In this document: positions 1-10,619 of the stretch, piece after piece
How the letters are laid out: the number at the start of each line of letters is the position of its first letter
How positions within the stretch are numbered: position 1 is the stretch's first letter
DNA from: Phellopilus nigrolimitatus
Lineage: Eukaryota; Basidiomycota; Agaricomycetes; Hymenochaetales; Hymenochaetaceae
NCBI GenBank assembly: GCA_021029095.1
Contig: JAJOHG010000023.1
Location: forward strand, 310,001 to 374,000
Length of the DNA stretch: 64,000 bases
Direction: 5' to 3'
The notes under the pieces: generated by a model
What the model saw: the letters and a program-made list of their open reading frames with translations, nothing else
What the model was told of the DNA's origin: nothing
The model's database searches: none
Translations under genes and position numbers: made by a program

Positions 1-379
1 CATTATGACGTTCATCATCAACGAGTAAGCGTATTACATTAACGCAGGCGAACATCTGATTATCTCAATTCACTTTTCTTAGCTGGATCGAAGCCCGTGG
101 CGTCCTCAATGTCTTCGGGATATTTGGCGGAGTAACGCTATTCACATCCCTCTTAACAATTCGTACGTTCGCGCTCTTGCATTGTCCCCTCGATATTAGA
201 CTGATCGTGGTCATGTGTATCTTCATAAAGCCATGTATATATGTGAGTGTCTGCGAGCTTCCGCGCCCTTTTGTCTTGTGTTGACTTCCAGAATCTCTCA
301 AGACGGCAAGCGCGCTCGCTCCTGGATCCACCGCACCGTCAATTTCGACGACGATGAGGTAACGGTTGTCGCGCATTAG
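1..379 (+). CDS. MFS transporter, C-terminal end only (cut by window edge)
   Basis: This is the 3' end of a major facilitator superfamily transporter whose body lies left of the window. Three exon pieces join in frame: 1-24, 83-162, 231-242, then 303-379, ending at TAG 377-379. The introns use gtaagc/ttag, gtacgt/aag and gtgagt/aag boundaries. The spliced peptide has an N-D-W-I-E-A-R-G loop, then a hydrophobic last transmembrane helix (about 20 residues starting GVLNVFGIFGG), then a basic cytoplasmic tail beginning YGKRARSWIHR and ending in acidic DDDE. The order of ARG loop, last helix and basic GKR tail is typical of the C-terminus of fungal drug- or solute-type MFS proteins. The substrate cannot be inferred from this fragment. 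Exon joins are my inference. Confidence 0.72.
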
Positions 380-1103
380 CGAGTAGAATTTACAGAAGGC
401 TGTGGGACCGAGTACTGTTAGCTCTTATGGGATATTGTTACGGTGTATTTGGATGACGTCGATGGGACTCTGTGTAGTTGGATTTATAATTTCTCTGTTT
501 AGTTTGTCTTTGTGTATTGCAATAAGTACCCGCCACCGGAAAACAAGCTTTTGCCAAAGGTAAATCATTCGCCGCGTAAAGGGGTTTCTAGAACAAGCAG
601 CGTTCCTGATCCACACAAGCCCTTCCTCTCTCCATGGCGATAGCTATAAAGTCACACAACTCACGAAAAAAACCCTCCTCGAACCCACGATCAGTAGCCC
701 CGAGTATCCCCACTTGGCCCCCTTAGTTGCATTGGCGGTGCGCGAGATTAGCTTTCCAAGTACACGGCGGCTACGGTTATTACTGTTTGTGGCGCGTGCG
801 GTGGCGCCGATGGACATGCACAGGCCGCATGCATCGACGACTCTTTAATATCGGGTCTTCGCAGCCTCGCGACGCGAACAAAAACGAACGCAGCTTCCTC
901 TTTTCTATTCACTAGCGTCATCTTATACAACCCACCTTGCGAGCTCGACGACTTTCCGACCTGCGGCAAGCGCGTTACGGCTTGCGGCTCCAGGTCGTGT
1001 CCAGCGCACTCCAAGCGCGCCGCTTCTCTTCCCTTCTTTCTCTCTCTATCTTCTCTATCTCAAGTTCTCGCAGCTCTACTTCTTTGGCCTGCGGCCCGGG
1101 ACC
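380..1103. other. Intergenic region, MFS 3' side and upstream of the small gene
   Basis: I see no convincing coding exon here. The last part (about 1020-1085) is a pyrimidine-rich run (CTTCTTTCTCTCTCTATCTT-like) directly before an ATG at 1104. Such runs are common leaders or core-promoter regions in Agaricomycete genes. Confidence 0.5.
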
Positions 1104-1777
1104 ATGGAGGGCGTCCTCGACAAGGCGTACGTACAGACACCTGCTTTCTTCGTAAGCCCTGAGCTGACCGGAGGTTTTGACCTCCCTTTTGGCCGAATGC
1201 GATGTTCGGATGTGGAACAGCCTGGCCCTGCGCGGCGTCACAGGCGTGCTCGTGCTCGCCCGCTCGTGGCTCACCATCTCCAGTGCGTGCGCTTCTCTTC
1301 TCCGCATGTGCAGAACGTGTGCCGCGTTAATGTGGGCTGACTTATTTGGTGGCGAAGGCAGAGGCGCTCTGACGGCGAGCGACGCGGCTGAAGTCGAGCG
1401 CTTGCTGTCCTGGACGGCGGAGGGATCGACAGGCTCGATTCCCTGGGGCGAGGGCGGGAGGTAAGCCGTGCTGAACTTCTTTGCCACCTAAACTCTGAAG
1501 GCGATACATAATTGATTTTAAAAATGTTCTTTTTCCCTTACTCGGATGTTTTTTTTATATGAATTATAGATGCCTGCACTTCCACCGCGCTCCCACACAC
1601 ACGCTCATTCTTCTCAAGCAACGCAGTGCGCCATCCACGCCCCAGGCTTTGCGAATGCGTCTCGGTATATCCTCGACGAGCGACCGGTTTACCAGGACCG
1701 GCGCGGCTAGCCTCTTCGCCCCGTCCTGCAGTTTAGAGTCGCTGAAGAAGGTCCATAGACCGAGCTCATGGTACTGA
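1104..1777 (+). CDS. Hypothetical small protein, unrecognised
   Basis: I do not recognise this product. The start at 1104 has a good context (gggaccATGG) after a CT-rich leader. A plausible three-exon model is 1104-1130 (MEGVLDKAY), an intron gtacag...ctgaccggag with a branch-like CTGAC, an exon 1174-1460, an intron starting gtaagc and ending ttatag near 1568, and a last exon to TGA 1777. The frame stays open throughout, giving about 177 residues. The middle part has a hydrophobic stretch (GVLVLARSWLTISSACASLL) that might be a membrane segment; the tail is Ser/Arg-rich. If the second intron is retained the protein stops at TAA near 1462. The opposite strand (975-1487) is also open but reads as charged low-complexity sequence across the CT-rich leader, so I prefer the plus strand. 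The model is tentative. Confidence 0.35.
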
Positions 1778-2090
1778 ATTCTGGGCACACACATATGTAT
1801 GATAGCACACGATGTATTTTTTTAATTCTTCACTTCCCCACCCCTAAATTGCAATCAACAACACAATGACCTATAATTTCAGCTTCACAACACGGTGCTG
1901 TACATTACATGAAAGAAAACAATGCGTGGTACATACAGCACTGATAATGAATGTAGAGGAAAATAACGACCGCGCGACAGAGAGGAGACGAGAGGGGCCT
2001 GTAAACGACGTATTAGTATTTGACCCATCTAGATCTGACGGGAATTCCCGAATGGGAAAATGTAGGAATTCTTCTGACCCACTCAGAAAT

Positions 2091-2955
2091 TTAGGCACCC
2101 TTCGGCGCCTCCTTCCAGGACATAGCCTTCAGAAGGGAGAAATGTCATTAGACCAGGGCCGTGTTTACACAGCCAAAAGAATTGCTCACCTGCTCCTCAC
2201 CCATGGCAGAAACGATGGTGACAAACAGGTCTAAGCCTGCGTTGAAGCCCTCTTGGATCTCCTTGCCGAGAGTCCCTTCGGGCACCTTGACATCGTCCTT
2301 CGGGTTACCGTCGGCGGTCATCAGGTTGAGAAAGCCGTCATCGATGTTGACCTGAGCCACGCCGCGTTAGAATTCCATACTTATAAATATATGACGATCG
2401 CAGTTGATTACTAACGAGCTGGTATTCGTCACGCTTGACGTGGGGGACATTCATGTTGTGAGTGGAGGGGGAGAGCTCCTCCTATATTTACATAACAAGA
2501 TACAAACATCAATTTGTGAATCCATGCGCGATTTGCCAAGTCGACGAACCATCTTCTTTTGGGTGAAAATCTACAAGCGGTAAGATCAGCGAAACGATGC
2601 CAATGACAGGAAGAAAAAATATTGCGTACATCATTGGCGACAAGATGGACCTTGGCGTGGCCGTGCTTGCCAGTTTTCGAGGTGGACATTTCGGTAATCT
2701 TGCAAGGACGGCCTAGCAGAAACGTACCGCGAACTCTTAGTAAAAGTGCTGAAATAGGTGACGCATATACGCAACACGCACCCTTGATTACGACAAATCC
2801 GTTCTTGCGCAGGGCAGAGCATTGCATGGGAAAGGTGAGGGAGGCGCCCGAGCCCGCCTGGGGAAGCGCGGGGGGTTCAGGATCTATGCAGGATCGATGT
2901 GGAGGTGCTGACTGACCTCTTCGAAGGTTTGGTTGTGCTGCTCATCGTCAGACAT
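2091..2955 (-). CDS. eIF5A: Translation factor eIF5A
   Basis: This encodes eIF5A, the hypusinated factor that binds near the ribosomal E/P site, relieves stalling (notably at proline runs) and aids termination. Seven exons join in frame: 2917-2955, 2782-2857, 2630-2712, 2550-2570, 2416-2481, 2190-2351 and 2091-2126, giving 160 residues, the usual length. Recognisable blocks in order are an acidic start [26 protein letters not shown], the hypusine loop [14 protein letters not shown] (modified Lys is residue 54), [19 protein letters not shown] and [11 protein letters not shown], ending in APKGA. Exon 4 is only 21 nt (IFTQKKM). The hypusine loop is intact, so the factor should be functional and depend on deoxyhypusine synthase and hydroxylase. 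The gene is divergent from the Def1-like gene. Confidence 0.95.
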
Positions 2956-3589
2956 TGTGATAGAAATATGGGCGCGAAGATAGTCTAAATAAAGTGAAGG
3001 AGAGAGAAGGGGTCGCGGGTCGTAAGCGTGTTCGTCGAGGCGGGAAGAGGACGAAGAGAATCGATGTTGATCAGAGCATGCTGCACAGTTTTCATTTTCA
3101 AACCCCGCCGATTCAGATGGAAGTATATTTCCCACAGTCACTGAACACAAAATTCTTAACTTCTGTATACTTCAAGAAGATAAATTATACTGTTATTCGT
3201 CTTTGCAGTCTGGGGGATGTGGTATATTACAGGCTAGAGGTGTGAAACATTTCAGAAGACAGTGAAATATAGGGAAATATTGAAGCAGTTACATGCTAGC
3301 AAGCTGAAAACTGTACCGCAATTTCACTCGGAGGCTTACGAGCATCTCTGGCATCTTTATCACATATCCCTATACAGTTACAGATCTAAAGAGAGATTTT
3401 TAACAAAAGGAGAAGCATAAGTACTTCAGTTTTTACAGTACATATAATCGCGAGTAGAAGAATGGCGCATACCTATATGCATCACATTTCTATATCTAGA
3501 ATACATTTCCAAAGTCCGCCGTTACCAGTGCAAATTTGGGTCGCGCGTCGTTCGCAACCAACGCTCATCACACCCACTTTTCTCTCGAA
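2956..3589. promoter_or_regulatory. Divergent promoter region, eIF5A / Def1-like
   Basis: This 634-base region separates two start codons pointing away from each other (eIF5A at 2955, Def1-like at 3590). It is AT-richer than the flanking exons. No coding exon and no clear TATA box at the expected distance were recognised. Shared regulation is an inference from layout only. Confidence 0.45.
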
Positions 3590-6500
3590 ATGTCCTACAA
3601 ATCCTCCAATTTCCGTCGGGGCCAGAAACCCGCCGATGCACCCGCCGACAAGAGCGACCCGATGGTCGAACAGCTGCAGGAAATGTTCCCCATGTGGACT
3701 CCGCAAGGTCAGCTCGTGCCGTACAACGAGAGGTAGCCTAGCTCAAGTTGAATCCACAGACCTCAGCTCTGTTATTCGCGACACCAACGGTGACCTTGAA
3801 CTTGCTGTCGTTCGTATCAGCGAAGGTCCGTACAATTTATTTTTTTTCTTCAAAGAACGCGTGCTCAATTCGGATATTCGCTCATTTTAGGACACGCCGA
3901 ACAATGGGGCTCGGTCACCCGCAAAAAAGAGAAACGGGCAACGGGCGGCGCGGCACAGACCAAAGACACGCACGGAGGATCGGACAGGGAGAGAGGAGAG
4001 CCCCGTGGAGTGAGAGGCGGGCGCGGCGGAGGACGTGGTGCTCGAGGCGGCGCTCGCGGCTCTGGCCGAGGTGGCCACCGCGAGACCAACGGTCGCCACG
4101 CGTCGTCGCCTGCCCCGCAAGTGCATGCACAGGCCGATTCGCTCACGACAGGCGCGTGGGGCAAGGAAGCTCCCACATCAACCGAGGACGTCGCGCTGTC
4201 GGGCGACTGGGGCAATGCAAATGGCTCCGCGTCCAATGGTGCTGCACCGAAATCGGGCGACTCGGGTGATGCCTCTGGGTCCGCGCCAGCAGTAGAGCCA
4301 ACCTCTACGTCGGACTGGGGCACCATTGACACGGGTACCAATGCGTGGGGGAACGGCGCTGCTGCCGCTGCCGCGTTTCCTGAGCCAAAGTCACAGGCAC
4401 CTACGCCCGCGCCTGTCCCAGTCGTGAAGCCAGTGTTGAAAGTCCCCGTGTCGAAAGTCCCTGCAACGTCAAAGATGTCTTGGGCTCAAATTGCCAAGTA
4501 CGTGTCTCCGTCTGCAACGGAATTTTGATCACTCAATTCTCTCAACAGGCCGCAAGACAAGCCAAAGGTGGCTCCAGCTCCCGTGCCTCCGCCATCGGCA
4601 CTTACGCCCGCGTCTGCGCCGCCACCCGAGCCCGTTGTTGCCCCAGCAGAGACAGAGCCTCAGGCCCAGCCGGAGGCGCAAGGCTGGGAGGAGCCGACGA
4701 CCGCGCAAGCACCGACCTGGGACGATGAACCGCAGCCTCAGACGACGCTGCCCACGACTTCTGATGGCTGGATCACGTCGACGGTGGACATCGCTGATGC
4801 CCAGCCCGAAGTGGAGGCAGAAAGAGAACCTGCTCCGCCTGTACAGCCGGAGCCGGAACCGGAGCCTGTCTCTGTTCCATCTGCTTTCCCGGCCCAGCTT
4901 GGCCTGCACCAAAAGGCGGAGTCGCCGATTGTGCCGCCCGCCAAGTCAACGACTCCCGTCAGTTATGCGCGCTCGCTGAATTCCCGCGCCGGGCAGCGTT
5001 TCAAGGCGAGGGATCAGGCAGTCATCATGCCCTCTACATTTGGCTCTTCGCTGGAGAAGCTCGGTATGCAGTTCGGGAGCGTCAACCTTGGTGGGGACGA
5101 TGTCACGGATACCAATGCGTAAGTGCTACAACTTGTTATTTGAAAGGATTGCTCTTAAGTTTCTTCTCAAATGTATAGACCAGAGCCTGCTGCCCAGGAA
5201 GTACCGACCGCTGCCTCGGCTGCTCCTGAGCCTGTTCGGGAGGTCCAATCCCAAGCGACTCACGCATCTCCTGTCCCGGAGCCTGCTTTGCCCGCCCCGG
5301 CTTCTGCAACCGCTCACACCCCTGTCACTTCGACTCAGAGCCTTTTCCAACACCCTCTTCCTCAACAAACGCAGCAGGTGCAGCCACAGCAGATCCATGC
5401 GTCCCTGCAATCTGCACAACGGACGCCTCCTTCCCTCCTTTCCAATCAACTCCCCCCTCAATCATCCATCTCCTCACAGACCATCTCATCGACGGCAACA
5501 TCTACTCCGCTCTCCTCCTTCTCGACCCAGCAGGCCACGCCGTCGTCCCAGTCGTCAATTTCTCCTTACCAGCAACATTCATCTCAGCACGTTCCACCCC
5601 ACGCTCAGGTAAACCAGACGCAGGCACCTGCTCCAAGCCAGATTCAGCCCCAATCGCAGCTGCACCAGCAATTCCCGCATTTCCCCTCACATCTTGACCC
5701 AGCCTCGAGCCAACAATCCCCCCCGCAGTCGCAGCCCCAGCAGCCGCAGTCGTCGATTCACCAGGGCATCGGGAGCCATGGCTCGTACTTCCGCCAACCA
5801 GAGCAGAACTACTTCCACGCACCGACTCCTCCTGCTGGTCAGGCGCAGGAAGCGCCTTACGGGTCTTTCGCTCCACTAAGCCAGCAACTTGGCCATCAGG
5901 CCCAAGGCTCGCACTTGAGCGGCTTTGGTTCAGATCACTTTGGCTACAACGACGGCCAACGAGTGAGTCATATTGACCCTTCTTACAATGTATGTAGTCC
6001 GAATATTCACAAGATTTCGAAATCGCAGGGTTTCTACGACTCGTATGGACAGCAGTCGAGTTTTGGCGGTCGCAACGGCCTTGGCCACGACGACATTGGC
6101 AAGGCTCTTCCTGGTGCTCAGCAGCCCTCACAACCGAGTGGTCTTCCTCAGCCTGCCCCCCAGACTGCTCAGCAGCAGACGACGCAGCAACCACAGAGCG
6201 CGGCACAGCCACAGGCAGCTGCCGCTGGCCAACCCCAGCAGGGATACGCTCCGGTCCCGTACTACTACAACCCCTACCACCAGCCGAGTCAGTTCTATGG
6301 CTCGCCGTACGGCTCTGGCTATGGACTCGGACAGTATGCGAACAGGTATCAGCCCCAACAGCCTCCCATGTTCCAGGCGCCGACCTCAGCGTCTCCCGCA
6401 AACGCGAAAGGTCCGGCTACCGTTCAACCGCAATCAAACCCATACACTCAGGGCCTGTATGGCCAACAGCATGCCTCGTCTGCTTACGATGACGGCTATT

Positions 6501-6988
6501 CGCACCACAACCAGCTTACCCACCAGCACAGTCAGGGCGCGAGTGCACTTCCATCGAGCGATTACAGCAAGCTGTACGGCGCGCAGGGCATCCAAAGCTT
6601 CATGGGCGTGAGCCAGTCAAGCGGCCCGGCTGCGCCTCTTGCTCAGCGCGGCGCCGCGGGTGGCGGCTCGCCAGAGAACACGTACAAACCGTACGGACCT
6701 GGAGTGGGCGCGAAGGATGTTGGAGGTGCGCCAGGTGTTGGCGGCTCGATCGCAGGTGGCCAGGCCGCGTTAGGCCAGGCTGCGCGCACGAGCGTGCAGC
6801 CGCAGCCGCACTCGCAGGGCTTCTATGGCGCAAACCGGTTCTCCGCGAACCCGAGCGTGGGCGGGCCTCCGAGCCAGCAAGCCCAGCCGCAGCAGCAGAG
6901 CCAAGGTTACCCTCAGGGAGGGGCTGACAACAGCTTCTACTACCAGCGCGGCCCGTCACAGCAGCAGCAGCAGCCTTACTGGCAGTGA
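3590..6988 (+). CDS. DEF1: Def1-like protein: CUE domain plus Q/P-rich tail
   Basis: Six exons (3590-3707, 3760-3825, 3891-4497, 4549-5118, 5179-5962, 6029-6988) join in frame to give 1034 residues. Residues about 24-66 form a CUE-like ubiquitin-binding module (MVEQLQEMFPMW at the start, ELAVVRISEGHAEQWGSV at the end). Next come a basic region, an RGG-type Gly/Arg-rich stretch, acidic and proline-rich segments, a conserved WAQIAK motif, a short FGSVNLGGDD motif and a very long Gln/Pro/Ser/Tyr-rich tail. In yeast, Def1 is cytoplasmic until it is processed; it then enters the nucleus and bridges Elongin-Cullin ligase to stalled RNA polymerase II for degradation after DNA damage. The CUE plus Q-rich design supports that family, but low-complexity tails align poorly, so orthology is probable rather than certain. 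Confidence 0.8.
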
Positions 6989-8074
6989 GTGCGCGTGGCA
7001 ATGTGTCGCCGCTACTTGAAACAAAAACTCCCGTTTCTTGATCTTTCTTCCACGTCTTTAGCCGTCTTACTGTTGGTAGGACGACGCGGTCTTCCATTGA
7101 TCCATGTTAGCAAGCTCCACTCTCTATCTCCCTATATTTTGCCGATCCGAGCTTGAGTATATTTGTCCTGCTATTCTGTGCATCTTCATCCTCTCTTTCC
7201 TTGTCTTTTTTCTCTTCCTCTCTCTCTTCTCTTTTCTCACTTACTTTGTTCAGCTTACTCGGTTGCTCTCCTCTCTCATTCTTCGCATTGTACGCTTAGC
7301 ATCTTGAGCCAGAAGCAAAAGAACATTGGCTTGGCCAGTCTGACTAGATCACTGCGTGATATTCAGTAGACTCTTATTGAGCTTTCAGAACGCTGCATGA
7401 TGGACGCATCATTTCAAGGACCCCACTGAGTCGATCTGTGAGGTAGTTCACTAATTATTGGGGGAAGTTACTCTCCACGTACTAATCTATACATTCAGTC
7501 GAAGACTGAAATCGAGTGTTCCGTCACAACTGAGAGTAAGGTACAACTCTACCTGCTACTGCATAGCCTGTATTCTCATCGGAGACTGGGACCTTGTGCG
7601 CTAGAGGCCTGTTACATTTCTAATTCAGATGCATTGAACACGATCTAGAAATGTGGTCGGTGCGTAGCATTGGACATATAAACTTTGTGTCTTCCCCGCT
7701 AGCTTACCCGACATTGCAACTTGTCAGTCCTTACTTTTTAGATCCGGAGGGCCAGCCGCGCTTTGCTAATGTACGAGACTTGTTTGCATGACAGCGAATC
7801 TTGTGTCCCCTGGACGATGCTATATAGTACATGTTCCTGGTGTACTAATCTATCTGCCCCATAAAAAAAGTGCTGGTATTGAGCATTGAGTGAGAAGCTT
7901 GCTCGTCTCAAAAATCTCCACTGAGTAAAGAAAATGACCACAGGACGACTTCGCTCCACGTTTTCAATCCCAGACAAAAACTTTCATAGCATGGCATTAT
8001 ACAAACAAAAAGTGAGTGTGAAAGCGAGCAAGACACACGGATTATTGTTACAGTATACATACAGTTCAGACCAC
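6989..8074. other. Convergent 3' intergenic region
   Basis: This lies between the 3' ends of the Def1-like gene and the HMCES-like gene. A long pyrimidine tract (about 7185-7260, CTCTTCCTCTCTCTCTTCTC type) stands out. No coding exon, RNA gene or clear polyadenylation hexamer was recognised. Confidence 0.45.
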
Positions 8075-9917
8075 TCACTTCGGATCCTTCGTCGTGAAAA
8101 AGTTAGTGATCTTGCTGGGACTGGATTCGGAAGAAGACATCGGCTTCGACTTGGCGGCTTTCGCCGGGGATCTCTGTTTATAATTGGTTGGCAGGTCAGT
8201 TGCTTTGGAATTATAGTCTCTATGCACCGAAGATAGTACGTACTGGACTGGACCTCACTATTCCGCTTTTCTTACGCTGCGGATAATGGTAAAATTCAAG
8301 ATTCAAGTTAATGCATTAGATATGCTCAGTGGATGTGGTACGCACTTTGGGGGACGAGGACTCGGACGACCGGTCGTCTGCATTTGCCTGGTATTAAGTA
8401 CTGATTATCAGTATTGGTGTTCTGTAGCTGCTTATAAATGTTTCAATAGTCAAATGAAGCGCACCTTCTCTTTTCCTTTACCGACGGGCGTTTTCCTTTC
8501 ACTATCTCCCGCATTTTCACTTACATTCCTTTGAAGCCTCTTAGGGTCCGGCGGGTTGTCTAAAGGCTCTACACTCGGCTCTTTCTGGACATCAAGTTTC
8601 GAGGACGCTCGTTTTCGTTTACCTGAGGCACCGCTTCCAGAATCCTTTGACGAAGATGTGTTTGCGTTCTTAACCGGTGACGCGGCTTCCCCAGCTTTGC
8701 TCTGCTTTGCAAACATCGCTTGTATCCCGTCCTTGCGCTGTGCGACCGGCTCGACGAACGTCGGGCTCTCCGCGGTGACCTTACCGACATCCGTCGGCAC
8801 GGCGTAGCATTCGAGCGGCCGCGCCGGATCGCTGTACGGCCGGACAAGCTTTGCGATACGGGGGGTCCACGCCTGCGAGGACGTGTCGAGCCACGTGTTA
8901 AGCTGTGTCTGCGAGGAGAGCACGACGGGCATGCGGTCGTGCAACCATGTGAACTGCTTGCTGGCGTTGGTGGTAACAATGGTGAATGTCCATAGCGTTT
9001 CGGTAGAGCCTGATGACATAACATAAGCCTGGATCAGCGTGTGTGTGCTGTCCTGACTCAGGAGAGCCGCGGGCATAACAAAGCATCAAGAATAACGGGC
9101 CCGTCGTTGTAAACTACTCTTCTGCTAACTCGATCCTCTCCATTCAGATTTGAATTCGAGCTCGTAAAATTTCGTATTTCAAATCTCGAGTACGGCAAAT
9201 CAGGTTCTCCAGGAGGCGCTGGCAGAAGAGCTCGCGGACGGGGTCCCATCTTGAAGAAGAAGAAAGAAAGAGAGCCTTGGAAAAACACTTACCTTCGAGA
9301 GTTACACTGTCGTACAATCCAGCCAGAAGTAAAAGCTTCCCATCTTTGTGCTTTGTGAAGTGTGGCAGTTTATCTTTTCCTTTCTTCAGCCACTCATAAT
9401 ACCTGAATGATGGCCAATAAATCGTCAATCAATCACTCTCACGCAGCTCTTCGGAAATCTCACCCCTGACAAACTACAGCACACCGCTTCTTCCCCTTTA
9501 TACTTGTATACATGCCCCCGCCTTCGACAAGGTTCTCCCCCTTCGCATTTATGGTGTTCAAAGTCGTGTCCTCATGTTTGGACCAGTGCGGAATGAGGCC
9601 CCACTTCATAGTGTGCATCACAGCCTTGCCTCGATGCTTGGGTGTATCCTGTTTGTCTTGTTTATCGTCATCCACTGCATCATGGCCATCGTCATATCTA
9701 TTGCGACTTCTAATGACCAGGCTACGCGAGCGGGGCGCAACATTAAAACGCGGGTAGAATGCGTCTTCGTCTACCCAATCGTCGATGTCAAGGTCCGGGT
9801 AGGCTTCGTGTACGCCCTGGACGATGTCTTGACGCTAATGGAGACTGAGGGAGCGTGCCACGGAGTTTGGCGAGTAGACGTACATACAGGTATTCCTAGA
9901 GCGAATCTCCCACACAT
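8075..9917 (-). CDS. HMCES: SRAP-domain protein, HMCES/YedK family (abasic-site sensor)
   Basis: SRAP proteins form a thiazolidine DNA-protein crosslink with abasic sites in single-stranded DNA, shielding them during replication. The catalytic cysteine must follow the initiator Met; here the protein starts MCGRFAL at 9917, which fixes the start. Other active-site blocks are visible: YPRFNVAPRS (Asn), MKWGLIPHW, INAKGEN, the YYEW glutamate and HDRMPVVL (His). The first exon is 30 nt (9888-9917). Later exons carry the SRAP core down to about 8800, then a Lys/Ser-rich tail over three short 3' exons (RKKSGIVRSS, RSPAKAAKS) ending KITNFFTTKDPK at TGA 8075-8077. The C-terminal ITNFF resembles a degenerate PCNA-interacting (PIP) box. 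The INAKGE block differs from the usual NARSE. The gene is divergent from the amidase. Confidence 0.9.
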
Positions 9918-10619
9918 ACCTGAATGAACGTAGTAGGATGACAAGGTACTCAATAAAGTGGTGGACAGTGATGACGTTCATGTGACTTTGACGCGTTACG
10001 TTACATCACGTGCACGGGAAAGCGGATTTTGCATCCGGTCATCGTCAGCCCTTCATATTCATAAAACGAGCTATGCTCCTTTCCTCCTAATTACTACTAC
10101 CGAAATGCTTGGAAGTCGACTTTTTATAGACATTGAGCTCTTCCGGACCTTATGTGTGGGAACTTATACCTGCATCTGTTGGCGATAAGCACAACTATCT
10201 CGCGACAACAGATATACGGCAAGAAATCAAGGGAAATGCTGGACTCGGTACAGAAGACATCAGGTGACATCGCTCTTTGGGATGTACCATATCCTGCAGC
10301 TAGCTCTTCAAATGTTCTGCGCAGAGCACTTTTGTCTTCATTGAGTCTTTATCTACGTATTGCACCTCTTCGGACCGCTGCACATGCTTGCACATGGCCG
10401 ACCTATATGGCTCTCATTCTCCTTATCTATCGCGAGGATCTTCCGTTGGTTATGAAGAATGGGTCGATATGGGCCCTCGAGATTCGTTGACTTACTCCTT
10501 GTCGTATGGATGGATTACGCCTTATCCCCGAATTGCAATACAGCTACCGGTATTTCTTAACAAGGACCATGTCGGGCATATATTTACCTACCTATCTAAG
10601 GTAAATAGCTACTGCAAGG
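9918..10619. promoter_or_regulatory. Divergent upstream region, HMCES-like / amidase
   Basis: This 702-base spacer lies between two opposite start codons. I see no coding exon with splice support and no recognised motif. Confidence 0.4.

Noticed and set aside
975..1487. 170-codon minus-strand open frame
   Set aside because: Its C-terminal charged run is a translation of the CT-rich leader of the plus-strand gene; there is no family motif and no upstream signal.
5502..6401. 299-codon frame opposite the Def1-like Q-rich region
   Set aside because: It is an antisense shadow of glutamine codons (CAG/CAA giving long open frames); the plus strand has clear gene structure.
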